Notes: generated by a model not told the origin, from the letters alone. Counted from the stretch's first letter, positions 1 through 8,874 are shown. The stretch: DNA of 64,000 bases from CALFUK01 sp964450495 (GCA_964450495.1 CAYVFU010000007.1:1-64000), one strand, 5' to 3'. Program-made: numbers and translations.

Positions 1-108
1 TTTCTGGCAAGAGGTACAAAGACCTTTGCCTCAGTTCTCCTATATAAGGCCAATACTTTTGATTACTGAATCGAAGGTCTCTGTACCTCTCGATTTATTT
101 CTGGCAAG
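1..108. repeat. Inverted repeat between short direct repeats
   Basis: A 16-base arm at 11-26 (GAGGTACAAAGACCTT) is repeated in inverted orientation at 74-89 with one mismatch. The pair is bracketed by an 11-base direct repeat, TTTCTGGCAAG, at 1-11 and 98-108. No ORF lies inside. The arrangement resembles a very small non-autonomous element with target duplication, or a long hairpin beyond the 3' end of aat. The window edge prevents seeing whether it continues to the left. Confidence 0.4.
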
Positions 109-109
109 C

Positions 110-817
110 TTATTTATGCTCCATTGATACAGATGTATTCCTCCAAGTCCCTGGATTCCGATTCCTTAATGCATTTACCCTCAACTCATGAATAAAGTGT
201 TGAGCTGGAATTGTCTTTGCACCAAACGAAGCCATATATGCAGTCTCTTGCTGACAATCTACCAGTTCAAAATCATGTTGCTTCAGGCGATCGCATAAGG
301 CAGCAAAGCCAACCTTTGAGGCATTAGGCTCGTGATAAAACATAGATTCACCGTAGAAAATTTTACCTAATGCGATACCGTACAGTCCGCCTACAATTTT
401 ATCTGAATTCCAAACTTCCACCGAATGAGCAAAGCCCAATTTATGTAAGTTGTAATATGCCTTTTTCATTTCAGATGTTATCCATGTCCCGTCTTGTCCT
501 CTTCTAGGCACTTTGCTACATTGATCAATGACATATTGAAAATTGCGATCGAAAGTTACTCTAAAATGCTCTTTGCGAATGGTTGCCTTTAATGATTTTG
601 ACAACTTGAGTTCGTCCAGGTATAAAACCATTCTTGGGTAAGGCGTCCACCACAACAATGGGTCTCCTTCGCTATACCAAGGAAAAATACCAAATTGATA
701 TGCTAACAACAATCTCTCTGGATGCAGGTCACCTCCTACACATAGAAAGCCATCTTCAAAACAAGTAAATGGATGTGGAAATACGAATTCATCAGGCGAT
801 AAAACCTGTAGCGCCAC
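110..817 (-). CDS. aat: Leucyl/phenylalanyl-tRNA--protein transferase
   Basis: Cytoplasmic transferase that moves Leu or Phe from its tRNA onto proteins with N-terminal Lys or Arg, creating destabilising N-degrons. The 235-aa length is normal for the family. The N-terminal part carries the typical stretches GGDLHPERLLLAYQFGIFPW and WWTPYPRMVL, and the C-terminal GNAT-like fold carries VGGLYG and GESMF followed by a Cys-Gln pair near residue 190. The start is GTG, and its G is also the last base of the clpS TAG stop (TAGTG), so translation is probably coupled. ClpS delivers exactly the substrates that Aat makes, so the two genes form a functional unit. Identification is by motif recognition and is very secure. 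Confidence 0.96.
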   Translation of the reverse strand: MALQVLSPDEFVFPHPFTCFEDGFLCVGGDLHPERLLLAYQFGIFPWYSEGDPLLWWTPYPRMVLYLDELKLSKSLKATIRKEHFRVTFDRNFQYVIDQCSKVPRRGQDGTWITSEMKKAYYNLHKLGFAHSVEVWNSDKIVGGLYGIALGKIFYGESMFYHEPNASKVGFAALCDRLKQHDFELVDCQQETAYMASFGAKTIPAQHFIHELRVNALRNRNPGTWRNTSVSMEHK

Positions 818-1122
818 TATGAATTTTCTTTGACAGTCTCAATGACTGCAGAAAGACCTCTGTCTACTAATGAATCTTTCATCGGCTTTAACTCATCAAA
901 TGAAGCTGTCTTGACACAAGCTTTTCCTTTAAAGTGCACAATGAGAGAAAGTTGTTCGGACTGCTCAAATGTATGGTTGCACACTTCCATAAAACATTTG
1001 ATAACCCAATCAAACGTATTGAAATCATCATTATACACAATCAATTGAGCTGTGGTGCCCACATTTGTCGTTGTTTCCAACAAGGTTTCTTCTAAAATGT
1101 CAGTATCAAATACAGAACTCAT
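817..1122 (-). CDS. clpS: ATP-dependent Clp protease adaptor ClpS
   Basis: Adaptor that binds N-terminal Leu, Phe, Tyr or Trp and hands the protein to the ClpA or ClpC AAA+ unfoldase. The 101-aa protein has the family hallmarks: a disordered N-terminus, then YNDDFNTFDWVIKCF (typical ND-x-x-T/NT-F-x-x-V core), a histidine in CNHTFEQSEQLSLIVHFKGK, and a C-terminal helix. It begins 3 nt after the peroxiredoxin stop codon and ends in a one-base overlap with aat. This gives a three-gene minus-strand operon ordered peroxiredoxin, clpS, aat. No clpA or clpC lies in the window. Confidence 0.95.
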   Translation of the reverse strand: MSSVFDTDILEETLLETTTNVGTTAQLIVYNDDFNTFDWVIKCFMEVCNHTFEQSEQLSLIVHFKGKACVKTASFDELKPMKDSLVDRGLSAVIETVKENS

Positions 1123-1125
1123 GAC

Positions 1126-1593
1126 TTATAATGATTTTAAAGTTTCTTTGATTTTATCAAAATTAGGTAATTCACCAGCATTTTCTAACACTTCAGAATA
1201 ACGAATTGTTCCGTTTTTGTCTACGAGGAACGCAGATCTCTTTGACACACCTTTCATTCCTAAAACAAAATCTTCATATAAGGAGCCATACGCTCGAGAA
1301 ACTTCTTTATTAAAATCTGACAATAATGGGAAGTTATAATTTTGCTCTGCTTTGAATTTTTCTAAGGTAAACAAAGAGTCAACCGATACAGCTAAGACAT
1401 CAACATCTAAACCATCGTATTCTGCTTTTTCGTCTCTGATGGCACACAATTCATCAGTACAAACTCCGGTGAATGCTAAAGGGAAAAACAATACAAGTAC
1501 ATTTTTACCTCTATAATCTCCAAGAGAAACTTCTTCTTTTACTGTGTTTCTAAGTGTGAAATTTGGTGCTTTATCACCTACTTTTACTACCAT
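1126..1593 (-). CDS. Thiol peroxidase of the AhpC/TSA (peroxiredoxin) family
   Basis: Reduces hydrogen peroxide and organic peroxides with a peroxidatic cysteine. The protein opens with MVVKVGDKAPNFTLRN and has the active-site loop PLAFTGVCTDELC, with the Pro-x3-Thr-x2-Cys arrangement of the family. A further Cys four residues after the peroxidatic one recalls AhpE/PrxQ-like proteins, but the resolving mechanism cannot be fixed from sequence. I chose the ATG at 1593; an in-frame TTG 24 bases upstream would add eight residues absent from most relatives. It heads the operon with clpS and aat, so peroxide defence and N-degron proteolysis may be co-expressed. Confidence 0.92.
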   Translation of the reverse strand: MVVKVGDKAPNFTLRNTVKEEVSLGDYRGKNVLVLFFPLAFTGVCTDELCAIRDEKAEYDGLDVDVLAVSVDSLFTLEKFKAEQNYNFPLLSDFNKEVSRAYGSLYEDFVLGMKGVSKRSAFLVDKNGTIRYSEVLENAGELPNFDKIKETLKSL

Positions 1594-1717
1594 AATATTT
1601 TGATCTAGCAAATGCAAATGTATGTAAATTTCACCTCATCGGCTCGCTTTTTTATACTTGGAAGTAAGAAATGATCTTGTATTTTCAACATGTTAAATTT
1701 CTATCACATAAAACAAC

Positions 1718-2620
1718 GTGACACTGACTGACAAACACATACGTCGTTCATACCTTGAATTGCATATCGCGGTTCTATTTTGGGGGTTCTCCGCTATTCT
1801 TGCAGATATGATCGAATTGTCGTGGTACGTTATCACATTATGGAGAGTCTTACTTGCTTCTGCTGGACTGTTACTACTGTTGAATCTTATGAAAATTCCA
1901 TTCAACATAAATAAGAAAGACGTCTTCAGATTCAGCGGTATTGCTATCATCATTGCTTTACATTGGTTGACATTTTTTGGTTCCGTCAAATTAGCAAATG
2001 CTTCTGTTGCGCTCGTTACTTATGCGTGCTTTTCTTTCATGGTATCTTTTTTAGAGCCCATTATCAATCGCACAAGATTTAGTCTACTAGATACCATCTT
2101 TGGCCTTATTATAATACCTGCCATGTTTTTGATTGTTCACAGTATTGATGCCTCCTTACATCTGGGATTTATCGTCGGACTTATATCTGCATTCTTAGCG
2201 GCTTTATTTGGTGTGCTAAATAAGAAACTGATTTCTCAAGCCGATCCGTTAGTGATTACGAGTATTGAAATGATGGCTGCAACTCTTTTTCTTTCCATGC
2301 TGCTCCCAGTTTGGTGCTATTTCAATCCAAAAGACAGTTTGCTGCCCAGCCATTCAGACTGGATTTATTTGAGCATTTTAGCTCTAGGTTGCACATGTCT
2401 TGCCTTCTATATACTTGTGCGTGCCTTACGCTACCTTAGTATGTTTGCGCAATCAATGGTAATGAATTTAGAACCAGTCTATGGGGTCATTTTTGCATTT
2501 CTAATTTTAAATGATAACAAAGAATTGAATTCATCTTTTTACATCGGCGTTTTCATCATTCTATTAACTGTATTTTTACATCCAATCATCAAGCGTACAT
2601 TTAGTGAAGTATCCAATTGA
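1718..2620 (+). CDS. EamA/DMT-family transporter
   Basis: Inner-membrane permease of the drug/metabolite transporter superfamily. The 300-aa protein has about ten hydrophobic segments arranged as two EamA repeats (roughly residues 14-138 and 150-292). The start of the first repeat (HIAVLFWGFSAILADMIELS) and the segment ALGCTCLAFYILVRALRYLS are typical. The substrate cannot be predicted. Translation starts at a GTG; no better ATG exists upstream. Its 3' end overlaps the next gene by 17 bases, so the two are probably co-translated. It diverges from the peroxiredoxin operon. Confidence 0.88.
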   Translation: MTLTDKHIRRSYLELHIAVLFWGFSAILADMIELSWYVITLWRVLLASAGLLLLLNLMKIPFNINKKDVFRFSGIAIIIALHWLTFFGSVKLANASVALVTYACFSFMVSFLEPIINRTRFSLLDTIFGLIIIPAMFLIVHSIDASLHLGFIVGLISAFLAALFGVLNKKLISQADPLVITSIEMMAATLFLSMLLPVWCYFNPKDSLLPSHSDWIYLSILALGCTCLAFYILVRALRYLSMFAQSMVMNLEPVYGVIFAFLILNDNKELNSSFYIGVFIILLTVFLHPIIKRTFSEVSN

Positions 2621-3239
2621 TCCATCTCATCAGTATTGTTCACATTCGTCAACACCCAATAGTAAGTTGTTAGACAAGATTGAGAAGAACACCTTTTTAC
2701 ATACAGTCGATCCATTCAATTATTCTGGTCATTTACAAGGAAGGGTTTTAAGTATGGTGTCTAAAATGATCTCTCCAAAACGAATTCTAGAAGTTGGTAC
2801 ATTTACAGCTTTTGGGACTCTCTGTCTAGCAGAAGGACTGCAAAGAGAGGGCGAACTAATCACCATCGAAATCAATCAAGAAGTAGAATTTTTGATTCGT
2901 CAACACATCGAAGCGTCACCATGGAATGATCAAATAACTGTGCGCTTTGGTGATGCCAGTTTAATTATGAAAGAGCTCTCTCCCCCATTCGATCTTATTT
3001 TTATGGATGGCGCTAAGCGAGAATATGAACACTATTATGAACTTGCATTAAATCTCTTGGAAACTGGCGGTTGTATTTTAATTGATAATGTCCTTTGGAA
3101 AGGCAAGATAATTAAAGGCGATATGGATCCTCGGACAAAAGCAATGCGTGCTTTTAATGAGTTTATTAAAAATGATGTCAGAGTGGAGAATGTGGTATTA
3201 CCGATGTGTGATGGGTTTCAAGTTGTTCGTAAAATTTGA
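2604..3239 (+). CDS. SAM-dependent O-methyltransferase (class I, COMT-like)
   Basis: Probable soluble methyltransferase of the Methyltransf_3/AdoMet_MTase family that methylates catechol-like hydroxyls, usually with a divalent metal. In the 211-aa protein the SAM-binding motif is ILEVGTFTAFGTLCLAEGL (about residues 62-80), followed by ITIEIN (acidic motif II) and DLIFMDGAKREYEHYYE, whose Asp binds metal in relatives. A second metal ligand pair lies in LIDNVLWKGKI. The start is GTG inside the 3' end of the transporter gene. The overlap suggests the transporter and the enzyme handle the same compound, but which compound is unknown. Confidence 0.9.
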   Translation: MKYPIDPSHQYCSHSSTPNSKLLDKIEKNTFLHTVDPFNYSGHLQGRVLSMVSKMISPKRILEVGTFTAFGTLCLAEGLQREGELITIEINQEVEFLIRQHIEASPWNDQITVRFGDASLIMKELSPPFDLIFMDGAKREYEHYYELALNLLETGGCILIDNVLWKGKIIKGDMDPRTKAMRAFNEFIKNDVRVENVVLPMCDGFQVVRKI

Positions 3240-3266
3240 CCATGATGTGCTGACTCCTCATAAAAA

Positions 3267-3304
3267 CACCTATGAGAAAACAACACTGGGTTTTCTCATA
3301 GGTG
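3267..3304. terminator. Bidirectional terminator hairpin
   Basis: A perfect 14-bp stem, CACCTATGAGAAAA (3267-3280) with TTTTCTCATAGGTG (3291-3304), and a 10-base loop. The A-rich/T-rich flanks let it work on both strands. It lies between the convergent methyltransferase and alginate lyase genes. Confidence 0.85.
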
Positions 3305-3364
3305 AAATAAATTAGCTACATTTTTCTATAAAAATCTGGCTAAGGAGACTCACTTAGAATAAGA

Positions 3365-5714
3365 CTACATCTTAACCATTTTCTTGACCACATGTCTACC
3401 ATCCACGTGTAAAATTCTAACCACATAAGTTCCTGACATAAACGATGAACTATCAAATTCAATCAGCGATTGCTTATAACTATCTTTATGAATAACTCTA
3501 CCTGTTGATAACTCGATGATCTCAAGTCCGATTTCACTCGACTCGTTAAGATCTTTTACTTGAATTGTAAAAAGGTCTTTGACCGGATTAGGGTATATAA
3601 CTAAATCCTCACTCTGACTAATTACAGTAGCATCTGATGTATCGTCAAATGTAGAATTTTGAATTTCAGGTTTAAACACTGAGTTTTCCAAAGCTTCTTT
3701 ATCAACATCAGTCTGTATGGTTGTTTCAGCAGTTGTTGCTTGGACATGATTACTACTTAATGTAGTAACGAACCACTGTAAGTTATAACTACCATTTGAA
3801 GAATTATAGAGGTTCACATTTTGACCTTTACTTCCGCCACTACCTCCGTTTATGGCAAATCCTTGTGCATTTCTTTTGATCAATTTATATGCACCGCCAC
3901 TAGTACTTTGCTTTTTCCAGTGTTGGTTTTGATTATTGGAATTGCACGTCCAGAGGTGTACATTTTGTCCATTAGCGCCGCCGCCGTTGCCATCAAGACA
4001 AAAATTAGTATTGTTTTTCTGATATGAATAGTAGCCATTACCTCTGTCAATTTCAACCCATTGTTGATTTCCATTATTCGGATTGGTTGTCCACAAATGC
4101 ACATTTTGTCCATTCGCTCCGCCACCTTTGCCATCGATAGCAAAGCCTGGTGCATTTCTTTTGGTGATGATGACAATTTTTTTAGACCCACTAGAGCTAC
4201 CATTTGTTTTAAAGTCTGGTCCTTGTCCTTTGCTATACGCTGCGCCTGCACCATTTGGGCATTTCGATCTCATCTGCCATTCATAAGTAGTATTACTCTT
4301 AAGATTTGAAACAGTATGCTGGGTTGTATTTCGAATACTTGTTTTGTAACTCCAAGAGGACGTTCCTTTTTGTCTCCATCGTACATTATAATGATCAATA
4401 TTGGCAACCGAATTCCAATCTAAGGTTGCAGAAGTTTGTCCAATATTATCAACATGACGATTTGAAGGAACCGCTGAACTATTGCATGTGGAGCTACTGC
4501 TGCTGGTTTTAAAGTCTGGCCCTTGTCCTTGACTATACGCCGCACCTGAACCATCAGGGCATTTAGACCTCATTTGCCATTCATAAGTAGTATTACTCTT
4601 GAGATTTGAAACAGTATGCTGTGTTGTATTTCTAATGCTTGTTTTGTAACTCCATGAAGAAGTACCTTTCTGTCTCCATCGCACATTATAATGATCAATA
4701 TTCGCAACTGAATTCCAATCAAAGGTTGCAGAATTTTGTCCAATGTTATCAATATGTCGATTTGAAGGCACTGCGGAACTATTACAAGTAGAGCCTCCAT
4801 TATTACCACCAGGTGTACTATTCCCATTATGGTCTACATACAAATCATATAAGATGACTTCTCCGTAGTTATTTGATTTGCCTGTATCACTACCTTCTTG
4901 ATCTGGATTACTTTGTGTGTAATTTCCTGCTTTGAAGTAAGCATCACCATAGTTTCGATTCATTAAGACAGCATTACTTCCATCTTTAACTAAGTATTGA
5001 TCGGCATTTCCATTTGCAAAGGCACTTTTCAAATTACCATTTTCACTATAGTAACAATAGTGTTTACCGTCGATTACTTGAAATATCACCTCATGAACTG
5101 TCCCTAGATTGTAGTTCGTTTTTATCGTGACATCACTTCGTAATTTACCACCATTAAAACTCAAGAATAGCTTTTTATTTTCTAGTCTCACCACCATAGC
5201 ATCATCAATACCCTCACTCTTATTCCCATGGATCTGAGTCGCTACTAGGTGGGGTTTTCTTATTGGCAAATTTGTAATCGCTTGTTTAACATAGATAACA
5301 TGATTTCCAGAAGTTGTCCAATAAACATCAGAGCCTCCATCTACCTCACGTTCTCTTAACTCACAACGAACGTTATCTGAATTAGGAGTAGTCCCATTAT
5401 CATCTCGTATAGGCGCTCTGAAAACGATGCTGTTCCCCTTGGCATAATAGAATTCTTTTCGATTATTTGAGATATTCGAACAGAGGTCTTTTTCTTCATC
5501 GCCAGTCGGGTATGTTATTTTCCACTGCTCACAGCCTGGATAAGTAGTATTCCCTACTTTATTAGAATTCCAAGAATTCAGCAATGATTGCGGAGTCTGT
5601 CCAAATACCAGTTAGGGAGCTGAAGAAAAATAGCAAGGAAAAAATTATAAGGTGGGAGATTTTCTTTTGGTGAAAATTAAGATTGACACTTGTTAAAGGG
5701 TTTAATTGTTGCAT
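3365..5714 (-). CDS. Secreted PL7 alginate lyase with FN3, ricin-type lectin and T9SS sorting domains (frameshifted signal peptide)
   Basis: Endo-acting alginate depolymerase. The catalytic PL7 domain (residues 1-255 of the 739-residue frame that runs from 5584) shows the three family motifs: RCELR (73-77), QIH (117-119) and YFKAGNYTQ (216-224). His119 and Tyr222 are the expected acid/base pair. QIH, rather than QVH, is usually linked to activity on G-containing blocks. Two FN3 domains follow (about 267-360 and 367-460), then a ricin-like beta-trefoil with QW and GQNVHLW repeats (about 468-612), and a T9SS type A tail (about 660-739). The continuous frame lacks a signal peptide. An ATG at 5714 in another frame encodes a convincing one (MQQLNPL...HLIIFSLLFFFSSL). 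Removing one A at 5612-5613 would join it to LVFGQTPQSLLNSW. The gene is therefore either broken or carries a sequencing error. Confidence 0.9.
4195..4794 (-). repeat. Tandem 300-bp duplication encoding the two FN3 domains
   Basis: The bases TAAAGTCTGG recur exactly 300 nt apart (4210 and 4510), and nearly all of the intervening sequence matches with scattered third-position changes. The unit is exactly 100 codons and encodes one fibronectin type III domain plus its linker. It is a recent in-frame domain duplication and a potential site for recombination or misassembly. Confidence 0.85.
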
Positions 5715-5774
5715 AGTTAGTAGTATTATATTGGTAAAAAAGTAAATGATTCTATAGTGGGATCATAACAGACA

Positions 5775-5805
5775 TTTTGGTAGACCAAAAATTGGTTGAC
5801 CAATT
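5775..5805. promoter_or_regulatory. Two tandem TTGGTnnACCAA palindromes upstream of the alginate lyase
   Basis: TTTTGGTAGACCAAAA (5775-5790) and AATTGGTTGACCAATT (5790-5805) are perfect dyads with 7-base arms and a 2-base centre, 15 bp apart centre to centre. They start 61 bases upstream of the alginate lyase ATG at 5714. The core equals the known UxuR/ExuR-type site (AAATTGGTATACCAATTT) of GntR-family FadR-subfamily regulators that respond to uronates. No such regulator gene is in the window. In the rest of the 312-base gap (5715-6026) I see nothing else. Confidence 0.65.
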
Positions 5806-6026
5806 ATGGTGGAAATATAGTTAATCAGCACGGTTAGAAAAAATTTTATTCTGTTAAAGTTTGTAGTTAAAACTATTATTGTATGATCATACATATCATT
5901 GCTAATAATTTTCTTACTTACGCAGATTCGCAGCACATTATATGTTGTCAACTATATTGTTTAAGTAAAAGAAAATTATAAACTAAGGTAATACTGCGCT
6001 GTTCTCAGATAGCTTGGCCACATCAC

Positions 6027-7496
6027 TCACAACTGCAAAACTTCTTTACTACTGCTTCTCACCTTACTCAACAATTCGGCATCCTTCTTTAGCGATTCGC
6101 CAAAACTTGGAATCATCTGCTTGATTTTTTGCTGCCACTCTGAGGATGCATACATGTCAGGAAATGATGCCTTTAATGTATCCAACATAATCGACACAGC
6201 TGTAGAGGCTCCAGGTGATGCACCTAATAAGGCTGCCAACGAACCATTAGGAGCGGTCACGACTTCTGTTCCAAATTTTAATACGCCTCCTTCTGATTTA
6301 TCTTTTTTGATGATCTGGACTCGCTGTCCTGCAATTAACAATTCCCAATCTTCAAATTTTGCTTCAGGGTAGTAGACTTGTAACATTGCAAATCGTTCTT
6401 CAGGAGATTGAGTCACTTGATTAATGAGGTACTTGGTTAATTCTAAGTTATGAACTCCCGCTGCGAGCATCGGCCAGATGTTGTGCATCTCTATTGAAAA
6501 TGGCAAATCAAATAAAGAACCTTCTTTTAAAAATCTCGTGGAGAATCCAGCATAAGGGCCAAACAATAAAGACCGTTTGCCATTCATTCGTCTTGTGTCA
6601 AGATGAGGCACTGACATAGGTGGATTCCCTTTCGCCGCTTTGCCATATACTTTGGCTTCATGTTGTCTGACAATTTCAGGATTGGTACATCGCAGCCATT
6701 GTCCCGAAACGGGAAAGCCACCGTAGCCTTTACCTTCATCAAGATCTGATTTTTCTAACAATGGAATTGAACCACCTCCAGCCCCTATGAAAACATAGTC
6801 AGCAACATATGTTTCTTGAAACCCACTCTCCATATCTTTCACTTCTACCAACCAGCCTTCATACGTATTTTTTAAGTCTGTTACTTCTTGGCCACACTGT
6901 AAATCCACATCGTCACATGACTCTAGATAGGCAAACATTGCTCTTGTAATAGCACCAAAATTGACATCAGTACCTAATTCCATTTTGGTGGTTGATAACA
7001 CATCGCTTTTCGGTCGACCATTCATCATCAAAGGCAATTGTTCTTTTATTGCTTCGTGGTCGGTCTCAAAAATCATCTCTGAAAACAATGGATATTGGAC
7101 CATTGCATCATATCTCTTTTTTAGGAAATCAACGTTTTGTTCTCCCATCACAAAACTCCAATGAGGCACATCATTTATAAACAGATGGTCCATATTGACA
7201 AGATCATTTTTTACCAAATAGGTCCAAAACTGTTTAGAAATTTCGAATGCTTCACTAATGTGCAAGGCCTTTGAAATATCTACACTTGCATCTCTCATCG
7301 GTGTATAATTCAACTCACAATAAGCCGCATGGCCAGTTCCAGCATTGTTCCATGCATCAGAACTTTCTGCTCCAACTCTATCCAATCGCTCAAAAATATG
7401 AATGGGTGTATCTGGAAGCAAGTGCTTCAAAAATACACCTAATGTAGCACTCATAATTCCTGCGCCAATCAGAACAATGGTCTTTGGTTTTTGCAT
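6027..7496 (-). CDS. mqo: Malate:quinone oxidoreductase
   Basis: Membrane-associated FAD enzyme that oxidises malate to oxaloacetate and passes electrons to the quinone pool, replacing or assisting NAD-dependent malate dehydrogenase in the TCA cycle. The 489-aa length is normal. The N-terminal Rossmann motif is VLIGAGIMSATLGVFLKHLL, followed by the family-typical SSDAWNNAGTGHAAYCELNY. Later segments FIGAGGGSIPLLEKS and GGFPVSGQWLRC are also characteristic. The ATG lies 3 nt after the stop of the TlpA-like gene, so the two form an operon. Its presence indicates aerobic respiration. Confidence 0.96.
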   Translation of the reverse strand: MQKPKTIVLIGAGIMSATLGVFLKHLLPDTPIHIFERLDRVGAESSDAWNNAGTGHAAYCELNYTPMRDASVDISKALHISEAFEISKQFWTYLVKNDLVNMDHLFINDVPHWSFVMGEQNVDFLKKRYDAMVQYPLFSEMIFETDHEAIKEQLPLMMNGRPKSDVLSTTKMELGTDVNFGAITRAMFAYLESCDDVDLQCGQEVTDLKNTYEGWLVEVKDMESGFQETYVADYVFIGAGGGSIPLLEKSDLDEGKGYGGFPVSGQWLRCTNPEIVRQHEAKVYGKAAKGNPPMSVPHLDTRRMNGKRSLLFGPYAGFSTRFLKEGSLFDLPFSIEMHNIWPMLAAGVHNLELTKYLINQVTQSPEERFAMLQVYYPEAKFEDWELLIAGQRVQIIKKDKSEGGVLKFGTEVVTAPNGSLAALLGASPGASTAVSIMLDTLKASFPDMYASSEWQQKIKQMIPSFGESLKKDAELLSKVRSSSKEVLQL

Positions 7497-7499
7497 CTG

Positions 7500-8027
7500 C
7501 TATTGTAATCTACTCGTCAGTAATCGATCGATATCCTCAGCAGGCAAGTCTACACCAATAATGTTGCCATCAGGATTGATTAAGAATTTAGTTGGAATCT
7601 CTGTGACATCATAAGCATTGGCAAATGGAGACAATCTAACAAACTGTACGATATCAACAATTTGGTAATCCCAAGCAAAGCCAAAACGTTTTGCCATCTT
7701 TTCCCAGCTACCTTCTCTTTTTTCTAATGCCACACTGACAACTTCAAAATTATCTGCATCCTTAAATGTCTTGTCGTGAAATTTATTGAATAGGTTGACA
7801 ACCTTGGGACTGTCCTTTATGCAGGGACCACACCATGATGCCCAAAAATCAACAAGGACATAATTGCCTTTTAGTTGGTCCATTCTAAATGTACTTCCAT
7901 CAATGAGTTCTGTTTCTATTGAAGGAGCTACCTCACCATGTTCAATATTTGGTGTCTTAATGAACATGTTATATACCAATAATAAAACGGCAGCAACAAG
8001 CAATACATTTAAAATCTTCGACCACAT
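7500..8027 (-). CDS. Membrane-anchored TlpA/ResA-like thiol-disulfide oxidoreductase
   Basis: Thioredoxin-fold protein held in the inner membrane by one N-terminal segment (about residues 5-23), with the redox domain in the periplasm. The active site is WASWCGPC, followed by a cis-Pro loop (TEIPTKFLI). Proteins of this type reduce apocytochrome or other periplasmic cysteines. The protein is 175 aa and contains the short insertion typical of TlpA-like proteins. It is transcribed with mqo, and a c-type cytochrome-like gene lies just upstream on the same strand, which fits a role in respiratory protein maturation. The exact client is unknown. Confidence 0.88.
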   Translation of the reverse strand: MWSKILNVLLVAAVLLLVYNMFIKTPNIEHGEVAPSIETELIDGSTFRMDQLKGNYVLVDFWASWCGPCIKDSPKVVNLFNKFHDKTFKDADNFEVVSVALEKREGSWEKMAKRFGFAWDYQIVDIVQFVRLSPFANAYDVTEIPTKFLINPDGNIIGVDLPAEDIDRLLTSRLQ

Positions 8028-8157
8028 AGCATAAATTTATTTCTATAACGCAGGCAAAGATATTAAGGTTTTAACGAAATGTTTGTAGACCAATTAATTA
8101 CACAAAAGATTCACAAATCAATTGTCAGAAATAAATAATTTGTATTAAGGCCCTATA

Positions 8158-8787
8158 CTAATCACATCCATCGATAAAAGCATGAAACTGTGCTTCTTGA
8201 ATTGTCTCAAACCCTTGTAAAAGATTAATCTCACTAGCAGAATCATAATCTACAACTCCGGTTGCAGCAATAGTTTGTGTGGATTCAATTATTCCATCAG
8301 TGTCATAGATAGTGACACCACTTTCCGTTCCTACTAGTCCGCCACTCCCACTGAAAGCATAGTCTGGTGGACAATTAGAATTTGTTGGACATTCTTCCTT
8401 AGCTCCTTGCAAGATCCATGTTTGTATTGCAGTAAATTGAGCAGAGGTAACGGGCCCTCCTGACTGTGGCATATTGTTACCACATGTGGCATTGGGTCCG
8501 CCTATTGCCCATTGCAATTTATCGATCAAAGAACTAGCTGTGGCTGATGCATCAAAAGGTGTAAATCCAGGGCCGCAATTATTTCCTCCTGCCTGTACGT
8601 CAGCATAAGTAGCGACATTAAATCCCGAGACACCGCCATGACAACCTGCGCAACGAGAATTCAAAATTGGAGCAATATCATCAATAAAACTATAACTACC
8701 ATCTGAGCAACTTTGACTCATAATGAAAAGTGGCGTCGCTGCAGTGAGTAGGATTGTCCAATACGTTAGAATGATATATTTTCTCAT
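8158..8787 (-). CDS. Exported single-haem cytochrome c-like protein
   Basis: The 209-aa protein has an N-terminal signal segment ending near MSQS and one CxxCH haem motif, SRCAGCHGG, at about residues 46-54. This layout resembles the planctomycete-type cytochrome c domain. A methionine in the NNMPQSGG segment, around residue 106, could be the distal ligand. The C-terminal 60 residues are a small beta-rich repeat with an INLLQGFETIQEAQFHAFI-like ending and a final Cys, which recalls the 3-coathanger stack tail found on exported Bacteroidota proteins. Neither a redox partner nor a precise role is evident. It is separated from the TlpA-like gene by 130 bases. Confidence 0.75.
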   Translation of the reverse strand: MRKYIILTYWTILLTAATPLFIMSQSCSDGSYSFIDDIAPILNSRCAGCHGGVSGFNVATYADVQAGGNNCGPGFTPFDASATASSLIDKLQWAIGGPNATCGNNMPQSGGPVTSAQFTAIQTWILQGAKEECPTNSNCPPDYAFSGSGGLVGTESGVTIYDTDGIIESTQTIAATGVVDYDSASEINLLQGFETIQEAQFHAFIDGCD

Positions 8788-8874
8788 GTTAGTTAAATCA
8801 ATCTGTAAATTATGAAATTAATTAAACCTTAGTCCAAATAGTTGCCTATTTTGACCATCTCCTAATATATATTT

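Noticed and set aside
830..1048. 72-codon ORF on the plus strand opposite clpS
   Set aside because: Lies entirely antisense to a secure clpS gene; its composition is a mirror of that gene and it has no family features.
3821..4827. Several ORFs of 60-124 codons within the alginate lyase on both strands
   Set aside because: They are shadows of the repetitive FN3 and lectin coding sequence; no start context or protein-like composition.
5763..5951. 62-codon ORF upstream of the alginate lyase
   Set aside because: It runs through the palindromic operators, is AT-biased and hydrophobic without a signal or family, and would block the promoter region.
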